Positions 25,559 to 34,420 are shown, counted from the first letter of the stretch. The stretch is DNA of 64,000 nt from Pseudomonas sp. ERMR1:02 (GCF_002277815.1 NZ_NKJI01000010.1:124001-188000); one strand, 5' to 3'. A program made the numbers and translations. The notes: generated by a model not told the origin, from the sequence alone.

Positions 25559-26532
25559 GAGCGCTCTACCCTGACGCCACGCTGCTTGAGGAAAGCCACG
25601 ACCTGCGACAATTTCGGCTCAACGTGGGAATGACGCAATGCCACGCGCAAACGCCCAACCTTCTGCCCGCCGATAGACTCGACGCCACTGGCCAGCAGAT
25701 CCAGCTCCACGCCCTGCTGCGCCAGCTCGTTGAGCACAGGAGTCGCCAGCAGGTTGTCGAAAAAGCTCAGTTCCAGCGCCTGGTTATCGTGGCCCAAAGG
25801 CGTGCTGTACCCCGGCAGCAGTGAACGACCCAGGCGCGAATCGGGGTTGGCCAACAACCGGGCAATCGGCCCGGCCTCGACCAACCGGCCATGAGCCAGC
25901 GAAGCCGCGTGATCACAAATGGACTTGACCACGTCGAGCTCGTGAGTGATCAGCACGATGGTCAGCCCCAACTGGCGATTGATATCGCGCAGCAACTCAA
26001 GCGTCGAGGCGGTGGTTTGCGGATCCAGGGCGCTGGTGGCTTCATCCGACAGCAGATAAGCCGGCCGCGCCGCCAAGGCTCGGGCAATGCCTACCCGTTG
26101 TTTCTGTCCACCGGACAATTGCGAGGGAAACGCCCGTGCCTTGTCGCTCAGGCCCACCAGATCCAGCAGCTCTCTTACTCGAGAATGACGCTGCTCTTTA
26201 CTGATGCGGGCGATTTCCAGCGGCACGGCGACGTTGTCGAAAACATTACGCGAGTGCAGCAGGTTGAACCCTTGAAAGATCATGCCGATGCGCTGGCGTT
26301 GTCGGCGCAGTTCCAGGTCGGACAGCGCCGTCAGGTCCTCGCCGTCCAGCAGGATTCGTCCGGCACTGGGTCGTTCGAGCAGGTTGAGGCAACGCAGCAG
26401 CGTCGATTTACCCGCACCGCTGCGCCCCACAATTCCGTAGATCGCGCCATCGGGAATGCTCAGGGAAATTTGATCCAGCGCAGGTGACTGCGCTGACGCG
26501 TAGGTTTTGCTCAACCGCTCGACGACGATCAT
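25555..26532 (-). CDS. metN: Methionine-type ABC transporter ATP-binding protein with NIL domain
   Basis: ATPase of 325 residues. Walker A is GRSGAGKST, the signature LSGGQKQRVGIARAL, and Walker B YLLSDEATSALDP, where Ser-Asp-Glu-Ala replaces the common Leu-Asp-Glu-Pro form. After residue about 245 comes the C-terminal NIL domain, which in MetN binds methionine and shuts down transport. It overlaps both neighbours by four bases (ATGA type), so the three transporter genes are coupled. The substrate may be methionine or another sulfur compound. Confidence 0.9.
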   Translation of the reverse strand: MIVVERLSKTYASAQSPALDQISLSIPDGAIYGIVGRSGAGKSTLLRCLNLLERPSAGRILLDGEDLTALSDLELRRQRQRIGMIFQGFNLLHSRNVFDNVAVPLEIARISKEQRHSRVRELLDLVGLSDKARAFPSQLSGGQKQRVGIARALAARPAYLLSDEATSALDPQTTASTLELLRDINRQLGLTIVLITHELDVVKSICDHAASLAHGRLVEAGPIARLLANPDSRLGRSLLPGYSTPLGHDNQALELSFFDNLLATPVLNELAQQGVELDLLASGVESIGGQKVGRLRVALRHSHVEPKLSQVVAFLKQRGVRVERS

Positions 26533-27353
26533 GGCTTGCTGGCCGCCACGGTCACCGGGATGACCGGGATGACCGAACCCGAGAAATTGTCGGTGATGAA
26601 CTTGGCGACTTCAGGCGACGTCAGGTCTTTTGCCAGCTGTTTGATCCGTGGATCGTCCTGCAATTTTGGCGTGGTCACCAGGATATTGGCGTACGGGTTG
26701 TGCTCGGCTTTTTCCAGGCCCAGCGCATCTTTGGCTGGCACCAGACCGGCCTCCAGCGCGTAGTTGCCGTTGATCACCGCCAGGTCGACGTCATCCAGCG
26801 CACGGGGAATCTGCGGCGATTCGATTTCGAGGATCTTCAGCTGTTTCGGGTTTTCGGCGATGTCCTTCGGTGTTGCCTGATCCTTGGCTGGATCATTGAA
26901 GCCGGCCTTGAGTTTGATCAGGCCGTTGTCCTGCAACAGGTACAGCGCCCGACTCAGGTTGGTGACATTGTTGGGCACCGCTACCGTGCCCTTGTCCGGC
27001 ACCTGGGCGAAGCTCTTGTGGCGATGGGAATAGATGCCCAGCGGCTCGATGTGGACGGTCGCCGCCACCGCGAGTTTTTCACCAAGGGCCTGTTCCTGGG
27101 ACTTCAGGTACGGCAGGTGCTGGAAGTAATTGGCATCGACGTCGCCATGCACCAACAGTTCATTGGAGTTCACGCCGTTGGGGATCTCGATGACCTTGAG
27201 ATTCAACTGCGGGTCGATCTTCTGAACGTACGCCAGAATCTGTGCATGGGGCACAGGGTCCGCCGCCACTCGTAGCGGCTCCAGGGCCAAGGCGTTGAAA
27301 GAAGTTACCAGAGAGCCCAGCACGGCCAGGGTCAATCCTGTTTTCTTGAACAT
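26529..27353 (-). CDS. metQ: MetQ/NlpA family substrate-binding protein
   Basis: Periplasmic binding protein of 274 residues. A signal peptide ends around NALALEPLRVA; no lipobox cysteine is visible, unlike many MetQ lipoproteins. Family landmarks include GVNSNELLVHGDVDANYFQH, EPLGIYSHRHKS and VPNNVTNLSRALYLLQ. It heads the MetNIQ set and is preceded 28 bases upstream by the oxygenase gene in the same direction. Confidence 0.9.
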   Translation of the reverse strand: MFKKTGLTLAVLGSLVTSFNALALEPLRVAADPVPHAQILAYVQKIDPQLNLKVIEIPNGVNSNELLVHGDVDANYFQHLPYLKSQEQALGEKLAVAATVHIEPLGIYSHRHKSFAQVPDKGTVAVPNNVTNLSRALYLLQDNGLIKLKAGFNDPAKDQATPKDIAENPKQLKILEIESPQIPRALDDVDLAVINGNYALEAGLVPAKDALGLEKAEHNPYANILVTTPKLQDDPRIKQLAKDLTSPEVAKFITDNFSGSVIPVIPVTVAASKP

Positions 27354-27381
27354 GTTCGTAATCCTTGATCGAGTGATGGGG

Positions 27382-28419
27382 TCAGGCGCTGAGTGCCTGG
27401 GGAATTAGTGCGTCGGCGTAGTAACGCTGGGCTACGTCGGGATGGGAGCGCAGGCGGCCCTTGAGGTAGTTCCAGCCCACGTCACGAAACAAAGGGTTGT
27501 CCGGATCACTGGCTGGCCCCCGCGCCTCGCGCAGCAATGCCGTGGGCAACGGGTACAGTGGCACCGTCGCGTCCAGTTGCGCCCCGAGGAAAAACGCGAT
27601 CGACAAACGCTCGATGCCCTTGGGCGGCGACACCACCCGATGCACCGTGGCGCGCAGATAACCGTTGGTTGCCAGCTCCAGCAGCTCGCCGATGTTCACC
27701 ACCAGGGTGTTGTCCCGAGGCAACGCGTCGATCCAACGCCCCTCCTCGATCTCGACCTGCAGGCCGGCCTGCTGGTCTTGCAGTAGAAAGCTGAGAAAAC
27801 CCGAATCCTTGTGCGCCCCCACACCTTGATGACTCGCGTCTGGCGCCTGCCCCGGATAGCGCATCAATTTGATGTGTTCATTAGGCTTGTCGCCGTACAA
27901 CCGGTCGAAAGCCTCCCGCGGCAGCGACAGCGCCTCGGCAAAGGCGCGCAACAGGCGCAGCGACATGCCGGTCATGGCCTGTTGCCAATCCAGCAGCAAA
28001 GGCTTGAGCGCCGGCAACGCGACGGGCCACTGATTGGGACCTTGCAGCCGCGCCCAGTGCGGGCTGTGCTGATCCTGCGGTAAAACCTCCCGCTCGGCGC
28101 CCAGGTCGAACTGCTCGCGCAAATCCGGCTTGCCACGTGTGATCTCCGAAGCGGCACGGTTGTAACCACGGAAATGCGGTGAGTTGATCATGCCGACCGC
28201 TGCTTTCTCGCTGTCCGGCAATGCAAAGAATTGACGGGCGTTATCCTGAACCTGTTTCAACACATCAGTGTCGATGCCATGGCCGGTCAGGTAGAAAAAA
28301 CCGACGTCCCGCGCGGCGTGGCGCAGCTCGTCAAGAAACCCTTGGCGCTGTGCCGGCGTTCCGTCCAGCAATGACAGATCCAGAGTCGGTAAGGTGGTGA
28401 TGTCCTGTGCGTACGGCAT
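27382..28419 (-). CDS. Isopenicillin N synthase-like 2-oxoglutarate/Fe(II) oxygenase
   Basis: Non-haem iron oxygenase of 345 residues. The N-terminal DIOX_N segment (GFFYLTGHGI) leads to the jelly-roll core with the iron-binding His-x-Asp in GVGAHKDSGF, the distal His in RATVHRVVSP, and the Arg-x-Ser for 2-oxoglutarate in IERLSIAFF. It is first in the run with the MetQ, MetN and MetI genes, so it may act on what that importer brings in, for example by oxidative cleavage of a sulfur compound as in taurine dioxygenase chemistry (inference). Substrate unknown. Confidence 0.88.
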   Translation of the reverse strand: MPYAQDITTLPTLDLSLLDGTPAQRQGFLDELRHAARDVGFFYLTGHGIDTDVLKQVQDNARQFFALPDSEKAAVGMINSPHFRGYNRAASEITRGKPDLREQFDLGAEREVLPQDQHSPHWARLQGPNQWPVALPALKPLLLDWQQAMTGMSLRLLRAFAEALSLPREAFDRLYGDKPNEHIKLMRYPGQAPDASHQGVGAHKDSGFLSFLLQDQQAGLQVEIEEGRWIDALPRDNTLVVNIGELLELATNGYLRATVHRVVSPPKGIERLSIAFFLGAQLDATVPLYPLPTALLREARGPASDPDNPLFRDVGWNYLKGRLRSHPDVAQRYYADALIPQALSA

Positions 28420-28973
28420 GGTTCACTCCATGAAACTGAACGGAATCTGGTGATGCGTGCTTGAAGCTAAACGATCTTAAAAACCGATAACAAATACCTT
28501 TTTGGCATTAGCTTAGGTTCGCTTCAAGGGATTCCATCGCTTGACGACTATTGTCTGTTCGCTGTTCAGGCACCCTATTGGCAACGAACTAAACCGCAGA
28601 CTTTTAGTTGTTTGCGGGTACAACTTACGTTAACGCGTCCTCTCTGAATGTTCGCGTTGCCTGGACGTTTTTCGCGAGCAAGCATCGCTCCTACAGTCGA
28701 ACGAGTACATCCACGAAATCAGATTGGCTGTCAGGCCGTCTTCGCGAGCAGGCTCGCTCTCACAGTTAGATCGCAGGCACGCCCGCAACCAGGTCACCTT
28801 CCAGGTTGCCCGGGTTACAGCCATATCATTTTCTATGCGCTACTCACATCGGATTAATGCAGATACATCACTGTAATTTCACATGAGCGAGGCACATTCT
28901 TGGCGCCAGCTTCCACGCTGCTGCAACGGCGGAACTGCAACGCAAACCCACCTCGTTACTACCCAAGAGAGCT
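28420..28973. other. Gene-free intergenic region with REP units and an inverted repeat
   Basis: No coding frame is credible. CTTGAAGC (28460-28467) and GCTTCAAG (28521-28528) form a spaced inverted repeat overlapping a second pair AAGCTAA/TTAGCTT, upstream of the oxygenase gene. REP units occupy 28671-28765, next to a short match to the dispersed element (GGCTGTCAGGCCG at about 28727). The divergent promoters for the oxygenase and VOC genes must lie here. Confidence 0.6.
28671..28765. repeat. Two REP units in direct orientation
   Basis: TTCGCGAGCAAGCATCGCTC (28671) and TTCGCGAGCAGGCTCGCTCT (28741) are both on the plus strand, unlike the usual inverted pairs. Confidence 0.75.
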
Positions 28974-29363
28974 ATGAAAATGAGTGTCTTTACTCACGTT
29001 ACAGTCGGCACCAATGACTTGGAAAAAGCCCGCAATTTCTACGACAACGTACTGGGCAAACTTGGCCATAAACGTATCGCTGATCTCGCAGACAATGGTT
29101 CGATCTGGGGCGTGAACGCACCGTCTTTTTTCGTTTTGAAACCGGCTGACGGCGCACCTGCCAGCGTCGGTAACGGTGTGACCGTCAGTTTCGAGGCACC
29201 GACGCGTGCCGCAATCGACGCTTTTCATGCCGCAGCATTGGCCGCTGGCGGTACGTGTGAAGGCCTCCCAGGGCCACGTGGCTGGGCACCGGATGCCTAC
29301 GCTGCATACGCCCGTGATCTGGACGGTAACAAACTGGCTGCCTATTGCTTCAAACCCGCTTAA
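28974..29363 (+). CDS. VOC family protein (glyoxalase/dioxygenase fold)
   Basis: Small vicinal-oxygen-chelate protein of 129 residues with one beta-alpha-beta-beta-beta module pair. It opens with VFTHVTVGTNDLEKARNFYDNVLG, contains GNGVTVSFEAPTRAAIDAFH, and ends with YAAYARDLDGNKLAAYCF. The metal-ligand pattern (His in THVTVG, Glu in SFEAP) fits the lactoylglutathione-lyase-like subgroup. The ATG at 28974 follows AAGAGAG; an in-frame ATG two codons later is also possible. It stands alone and the real substrate is unknown. Confidence 0.88.
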   Translation: MKMSVFTHVTVGTNDLEKARNFYDNVLGKLGHKRIADLADNGSIWGVNAPSFFVLKPADGAPASVGNGVTVSFEAPTRAAIDAFHAAALAAGGTCEGLPGPRGWAPDAYAAYARDLDGNKLAAYCFKPA

Positions 29364-29628
29364 GCCCGGTATGGGGCTGGCCTTGATCGGGCTGGCCTCA
29401 TCAAACATTCGATAATTGATCTCAATGTTCACCCACTCAATATATTTCAGTGCTGCTTGAATTCAGCAGTCTGATAGGCACTTCGCTGTACAGGCGTTTT
29501 CTATAAAACAATAAGAATCAAAACCCTGAGGCCTCTAATGAAGAAGCGTCCCCTGTTGGGTCTATTTGTATGTTTCCGCTGAATCTATTTTGAAGGGAAA
29601 CCCCTGCGTTCAAAACAAGAGGTCTTAC

Positions 29629-30741
29629 ATGAAAAATTTTTCAGTAAAGTGCATTGCGTTGGCTGTAACACTCTCATCGTTAGCATTAACGGCTCAAGCC
29701 AACACGGTCTACATCCACGCCGGCCGCCTGGTGGATGTCGAGCGAGGCAAAGTTCTGACCGATCAACGCATCAAGGTTGAGGGCGATCGGATAGTCGCCG
29801 TGGAGCCGTGGAGCCGTGGAGTGCACCGGCGGCCGATAGCAAAGTGATCGATTGGTCGACCAGAACCGTGTTGCCGGGCCTGATCGATATGCACACGCAC
29901 ATCTCCGATTGGGACATGACCAACAACGTGGCCGAACCGCTCCTGCACTCCCCGCAAGACGTCGCGCTGATGGGCGCCAAACACGCCTATCAAACCTTGC
30001 GCGCGGGTTTCACAACCGTGCATGACCTTGGCACCTACCGGGCTTTTGCATGGCGTGGACACCATCAAGATGATGGGGACCGGCTCGGTGCTGGCCGAAG
30101 GGACTGAACCGGGCCAAATGGAAATGACCGAAGAAGAAATGCGCGTGGTGGTACAGCAAGCCAAGGTTCACAAAAGCTATGCCACCGTGCATGCCCATGG
30201 TGCGGAAGGAATCAAGGCCGCTATCCGCGCCGGCGTCAGATCGGTTGAGCACGCTTCGCTGCTGGATGACGAAGGCATCAAATTGGCGAAAGACAACGGC
30301 ACCTACCTGGTGATGGACATCTATAACGGTGACTACATCGATGAAGTCGGTCGCAAGGAAAACTGGCCGGAGAGTTACTTGCGCAAGAACACCGAAACCA
30401 CCGACGTACAGCGTCAGGCATTTCGCAAAGCGGTCAAGGCCGGGGTGAAGATTGCCTACGGGACCGACGCCGGTGTCTATCCAATTGGCACGAATGCCAA
30501 GCAATTCGCCTACATGGTGAAGTATGGAATGACGCCAATGCAGGCGATCCAATCCGCTACTGTGGTCGCCGCCGACTTACTCAATTGGCAGCAGGATGTC
30601 GGCGCTGTCAGTGCGGGTCGCTACGCCGACATGATCGCCGTCGACGGGGATCCGATTGCTGATATTTCGATTCTTGAAACCCTCCCCGTAGTGATGAAAG
30701 GTGGAGTGATTGTGCCTCCTGATGTGCTGCCCGGCCTGTAA
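29629..30741 (+). pseudogene. Secreted amidohydrolase, disrupted by an 8-bp duplication and an internal deletion
   Basis: Remains of a metal-dependent amidohydrolase of the imidazolonepropionase/Xaa-Pro dipeptidase-like group. A signal peptide (ending LTAQA) and the beta-sandwich start (YIHAGRLVDVERGKVL) are in frame 1. At 29800-29823 the 8-base unit GTGGAGCC is repeated, moving the frame so that the metal site DMHTHISDW is read in frame 2. Near 30046, GTYRAF joins directly to HGVDTIKMMGTGS out of frame; about 70-80 residues expected between them are absent. The C-terminal part, with HAHGAEGI, RSVEHAS and YGTDAGV, is intact. Two structural lesions make real inactivation likely. Confidence 0.87.
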
Positions 30742-30761
30742 GTGGATTAAGACGCATCCTC

Positions 30762-30866
30762 CTGTAGGAGCGATGCTTGCTCGCGATGGACGTCAACGAT
30801 AACGCGTCCGGTCTGGAGGATCGCGTTGCCCTGACGTTTTCGCGAGCCAGCTGCGTTTCTCCTGGA
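30762..30866. repeat. REP pair, GTAGGAGCGATGC variant
   Basis: CTGTAGGAGCGATGCTTGCT at the left and a degraded partner ending near GCGTTTCTCCTGG at the right. It lies downstream of the amidohydrolase remnant; the rest of 30742-30998 has no gene. Confidence 0.75.
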
Positions 30867-30998
30867 CAACAGTGCTTTGCAGGCCAACGAATCATAGCGC
30901 TGTCGAGTTGCGCTGATGGGTAAGCAGGCGCAAATTGATGCGGCAATGACCGAACCCGGGCGCATGCCCCCATCCCTTTTCATTTGAAAGGAGTGACC

Positions 30999-31412
30999 AT
31001 GATCCTCAAGCGCGTAGGCTCACAGCCATCGATTAAGGGCCCTGAACAGTTCTTCACCGGCTCCGTCCGCATGGACCCGCTCAATTCCCCACCTGAGCCG
31101 GCTCGGGTTTCCGTCGTCAGCGTTACGTTTGAACCCGGCGCACGCAGCGCCTGGCATACCCACCCGCTGGGTCAAACGCTGATTGTCACCGCCGGCTGCG
31201 GCTGGACGCAGTGTGAAGGCGAGCCCATCGTGGAAATTCGCGCCGGTGATGTCATCTGGTGCCCACCTGGCCACAAGCACTGGCACGGCGCCGCGGCTAC
31301 CACCTCCATGACCCACATCGGGGTTCAGGAAGCGTTGAACGGTGTGAGTGTCGTGTGGATGGAAAAGGTCACCGACGAAGAATATAACGTCGGTCCACCT
31401 GCTGCCTTGTAG
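30999..31412 (+). CDS. Small cupin similar to bacterial hydroxynitrile lyase-type cupins
   Basis: Single-domain cupin of 137 residues. It resembles the manganese cupins of the Granulicella hydroxynitrile lyase group: the opening KRVGSQPSIKGPEQFFTGSV, the metal-binding HTHPLGQTLIVTAG (two His and a Gln) and the later His in GHKHWHGAA. The biological substrate in pseudomonads is not known. The ATG at 30999 has AAAGGAG nine bases upstream. The stop TAG is formed by the first bases of the following REP (TTG-TAG-GAG), so the present C-terminus is set by the repeat. Confidence 0.88.
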   Translation: MILKRVGSQPSIKGPEQFFTGSVRMDPLNSPPEPARVSVVSVTFEPGARSAWHTHPLGQTLIVTAGCGWTQCEGEPIVEIRAGDVIWCPPGHKHWHGAAATTSMTHIGVQEALNGVSVVWMEKVTDEEYNVGPPAAL

Positions 31413-31509
31413 GAGCCGAGCTTGCTCGCGATGGACGTGAACGATAGCGCGTTAAACCAGATGCCCGGCGGCGCCCTCAGATTTTTCGCGAGCGAGCTCG
31501 CTCCTACAG
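31408..31509. repeat. REP pair overlapping the end of the cupin gene
   Basis: TGTAGGAGCCGAGCTTGCTC and the inverted GCGAGCGAGCTCGCTCCTAC. The left unit contains the cupin stop codon. Confidence 0.88.
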
Positions 31510-31538
31510 TAGTGCGCAATTAGTTGAAATAGCGGCCT

Positions 31539-31844
31539 TCACCCCCACTTTTGCCCGAGCGTTTCCAGGCCGGCCTTTTGCAGATCCTGCGGGTTCAGCA
31601 CGATACGGAACTTGCAGGTGGCATTGAAGTGGAGAAAGAAGGGCTCCGAGAAGGACGGGATTTCGCACGGGTCTTGCACGTCGATCAGCAAGATCGCACC
31701 GCGCCTTCCATCTTGCTCGGTAAAGTACACCTCCAGCGGCTTGATGCCTGCCAGGATCCGCTCGATCACCTCGCCCACCGTCCCGGCTCTTACAAGGGAG
31801 TTGAAGGGTTCGTTAGGGCACTCGACCATAAGTAACATCTTCAT
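31539..31844 (-). CDS. Small conserved protein of unknown function
   Basis: Protein of 101 residues, MKMLLMVECPNEPFNSLVR at the N-terminus, with a KPLEVYFTEQDGRRGAIL core and a C-terminal AGLETLGQKWG. The alternation of beta strands and helices and the small size suggest a dimeric alpha/beta-barrel fold (inference). No catalytic motif is seen. AGAGGATC precedes the ATG at 31844. It is transcribed alone between REP elements. Confidence 0.7.
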   Translation of the reverse strand: MKMLLMVECPNEPFNSLVRAGTVGEVIERILAGIKPLEVYFTEQDGRRGAILLIDVQDPCEIPSFSEPFFLHFNATCKFRIVLNPQDLQKAGLETLGQKWG

Positions 31845-31969
31845 TATTTGATCCTCTATTCAACTTGCAACCTTGTCGCCAGACGCTTGTTTCTGGCTCC
31901 CATGCCGCCAGGCATACACATCAAGAATAGCCAAGCCTATATCCACCATCGTGTAGGGTTACGGGCGGT

Positions 31970-32069
31970 CTTGCAGCAGCGAGCTTGCTCGCGAAGACGG
32001 CCACACATTCAGCATCGATGGGCATCGTTGACTGAACTGCCGTCTTCGCCAGCAAGCCAACTCCTACAG
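31970..32069. repeat. Mixed REP pair
   Basis: GCAGCGAGCTTGCTCGCGAA on the left and CTTCGCCAGCAAGCCAACTC on the right: one unit of each stem family facing each other. The rest of 31845-32186 shows no gene. Confidence 0.75.
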
Positions 32070-32186
32070 AAGATTGCGTAAGCTCGGCCACCGCGCTTTG
32101 ATCCAGCTCAGTCAAAGGACAGAGGCTCAAGGCCAGCGGGACACTCGGCTCCTCGATAAAACCTGATTGACCGTACCCAGGATCAA

Positions 32187-32210
32187 AGAGAGGCCCGTTG
32201 CGGGCCTCCC
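32187..32210 (-). terminator. Possible terminator downstream of the DUF3618 operon
   Basis: AGGCCCG-TTG-CGGGCCT forms a 7-bp GC-rich hairpin 18 bases after the DUF3618 gene. Read on the minus strand it is followed by TCTCTTTG, a weak T-run. Confidence 0.5.
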
Positions 32211-32227
32211 GTTCAAGCGTCTTCAGT

Positions 32228-33051
32228 TCAGGAAGTCCCCAACCCTCGGGAAAGATCAGACGCGCTATTGACCGAACTGTGTTGCTCCGTATCTGGATTG
32301 ATTCCTTCATCCGCGTGCTCAGTCGTCTTGGTGACGGTATCGCGCACCGCCTCATAGCCTTCCTGCGCCTGCTTTTTCACCTTGTCCACCAAGCCAGCAC
32401 TTGTACGGCCCAGATAGCGTTGCTCGGTCGTGGTCGTGGGCAACGCCGCGCCCAGTAAAGCGCCCAATGCGATGCCCGCGGCGGCCACCATCAAGGGTTG
32501 TTCCTTGAGCAGATGATTGAACTGCAGACCCAACGCTTGGGTATTGCGCGCAAGCCTATCGCCTGCGTCATGCATGGCGTGGCTGATGCTTTCTGTTGCC
32601 GCGCCGACGTTGTCGCCACACTTGTGGCCTTGCCTTTCAACGATTGGTAACCCTCCTTAATCGAATCCGCGGTCTGATGCAGATGGTCGCGTGCGCTGTC
32701 GATGCCGTCCGCCACTCCATCGGCCCACTCGCTGACCTTGTTCTGATCTGGCCCGGTTCGATACACGGGATAAGAGACCGGGGGCCGGTTCTGACTCATC
32801 ATCAGCCACAGCAAACCGACAGAGGTCAGCACGGCGGGAACAGGGTTGTTGCGCACACTGGTGCCGAGGTTGCTCACAAACGTCGCGCCGTTGTTCTGCA
32901 GCATGCTCCACGCCTGGTCGAACATTTGGCCGGGTGTGAATTTGCTTTCCAGCGCATCGACGATGTTGCCGATGCTGGCGCGCTGCGCATCAATTTCGCG
33001 CTCGATCTGTTCGGGGCTTTTTTCCGATTCAATTTCCATTTCGCTTTTCAT
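32228..33051 (-). pseudogene. DUF3618 domain protein, one frameshift
   Basis: Membrane-associated stress-type protein, 274 residues when corrected. The N-terminal DUF3618 motif SPEQIEREIDAQRASIGNIV is followed by VLTSVGLLWLMM as a membrane segment, amphipathic helices, and a second hydrophobic stretch MVAAAGIALGALLGAALP. Near 32610 one base is missing, so SARQQKASATP in one frame should continue as VGAATESISHAMHDAGDRL in the next. The gene starts inside the stop of the holin-like gene (ATGA). The family is linked to cell-envelope or ribosome-associated YqjD/ElaB-like functions; the exact role is unknown. Confidence 0.82.
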
Positions 33052-33479
33052 GAGATTTTACTCCGCAGCGCTGCCTGGTCTTTATTCAAAGCGTCCAAAG
33101 TCCGGTCAGGCTTGAGGTGGGACGGCTCGAACTGTTTTTTGCCCGATTGCAGCATGGCGAAACCGATGATCACTACGACCACCCCCACGATCAGGGCGGC
33201 CAGCCAGGGCGCCATGACGGTGCTCAACCCATAGACGGCGGACATCAACAGAATGATGAAGCCCGCCAACAGCACAATCGCACCGCCCGCGACCGCAGCA
33301 ATGCCGGCTTTGAGCGTCGTGAGACTGGTCTGAAGCTCGGCTTTGGCCAGCGCCAGCTCTTTGGTGAACAGCGCGGGAACCTCACGGGACAATTGTCGCA
33401 GCAGGCCAACGACCGAAGCGTCATCAGGCATCGATACCGGTCTTGATCCCGGCAGTTCTATATCGTCTCTGTTCATCAC
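33048..33479 (-). CDS. Phage holin superfamily-like membrane protein
   Basis: Protein of 143 residues with two strong transmembrane helices (AAVAGGAIVLLAGFIILLM and WLAALIVGVVVVIIGFAML) after an amphipathic helix that contains FTKELALAKAEL. This is the PF07332-type holin-like family commonly found with DUF3618 genes in proteobacterial stress operons, not a sign of a prophage. It overlaps both neighbours by four bases. Confidence 0.85.
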   Translation of the reverse strand: MMNRDDIELPGSRPVSMPDDASVVGLLRQLSREVPALFTKELALAKAELQTSLTTLKAGIAAVAGGAIVLLAGFIILLMSAVYGLSTVMAPWLAALIVGVVVVIIGFAMLQSGKKQFEPSHLKPDRTLDALNKDQAALRSKIS

Positions 33480-34126
33480 AGATCTCCTTTGACGTTGGGT
33501 GAAGCCGGCGTCGATGGGCTGGCGAAGTCGGAGGGATGGTCGTGCCCATTTGGCGAGGCAGGCGTGATGCCGGTGGCCAAACCCGGATTCGGATCAGTGT
33601 GCGGGGCAATGGAGGATTCGTAAGGGCGATGGGCGCCAAAACCACCTGCAGGAGGCATGGAACTGCTCGCCGCCGGATCGCTCGCCGCACCGACATTCGC
33701 AGCGGGAGTGCTGCCTGCTTTCAGAAACCGCGATAGACCGAAGCCCAACGCAATGCTTCCAGCAATGAACAGCGTCGGGTTGCTGCGAGCCAGGTCGGCG
33801 GCATCATGCAGCAGCTGTTCGGCGGTTTTTCCGCGCAGATTGCCTGCGAGCCCGGTCATCGACTCCGCCATGTCAGTGAGATAGTCGGACATGCCAATCG
33901 TGTCCTTGTCTTCGAGCTCGGAAACAAAAGACTTTGCGCCCTTCGCCAAGGCCTCGATCTGGTCTGCTGCGGTGTCACGGTATTGACCGAACTGCGCATC
34001 CGCCTGCTGCCTTGCGCCGCCGAGTGCTTCGGTCACGTCATCCTTGAGATGTTGAAAGTCCTGCTCGGGTTTGCCGGCGTTTGGATTGTCAACTCCATTC
34101 CCGGCCATGCTGTCTGAAGTATTCAT
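33476..34126 (-). CDS. Nutrient-deprivation-induced-like protein
   Basis: Protein of 216 residues and first gene of the three-gene envelope operon. Long amphipathic helices (FQHLKDDVTEALGGARQQAD and EALAKGAKSFVSELE) precede a short hydrophobic segment (PTLFIAGSIALGFGLSRFL). The C-terminal 70 residues are rich in Pro, Ala, Ser and Gly and look disordered. Homologues are often annotated as induced by nutrient deprivation. Biochemical role unknown. Confidence 0.8.
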   Translation of the reverse strand: MNTSDSMAGNGVDNPNAGKPEQDFQHLKDDVTEALGGARQQADAQFGQYRDTAADQIEALAKGAKSFVSELEDKDTIGMSDYLTDMAESMTGLAGNLRGKTAEQLLHDAADLARSNPTLFIAGSIALGFGLSRFLKAGSTPAANVGAASDPAASSSMPPAGGFGAHRPYESSIAPHTDPNPGLATGITPASPNGHDHPSDFASPSTPASPNVKGDL

Positions 34127-34281
34127 GTCTTCCCTCGCCTTCTGGTTGAAAACGCGTCATGGGACTTCGCAGCATTTTGCCCTGAGCCCCTCATAGGAGA
34201 GGACGGAACTGACTTATAGGGAGTTCAAAAGGGATGATGAGCAGTGAAATTAATCCGACGTGCGACCGATTTTTGCTGTAC

Positions 34282-34420
34282 TGATCGTTCCCACGCTCTG
34301 CGTGGGAATGCCACCAGGGACGCTCCGCGTTCCGCTGACGACGCAGGAACTTCAGCCTTGCGCTACGGTGACGCGGAGCGTCACGGGATGCATTCCCACG
34401 CAGAGCGTGGGAACGATCAA
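34282..34420. repeat. Palindromic repeat, GATCGTTCCCACGC family
   Basis: A third repeat family. TGATCGTTCCCACGCTCTGC and its inverted copy enclose about 85 bases that contain further palindromes (GGGACGCTCCGCG, GACGCGGAGCGTCACGGG). The same composite occurs at 55965-56100. No gene is seen in 34127-34439. Confidence 0.9.

Noticed and set aside
30762..30866. Possible riboswitch upstream of the cupin gene
   Set aside because: The structured sequence is a REP pair matching the others in the window.
33048..33479. Holin-like gene as evidence for a prophage
   Set aside because: No phage structural, lysis or integrase genes are nearby, and the gene is locked into a stress operon by four-base overlaps.
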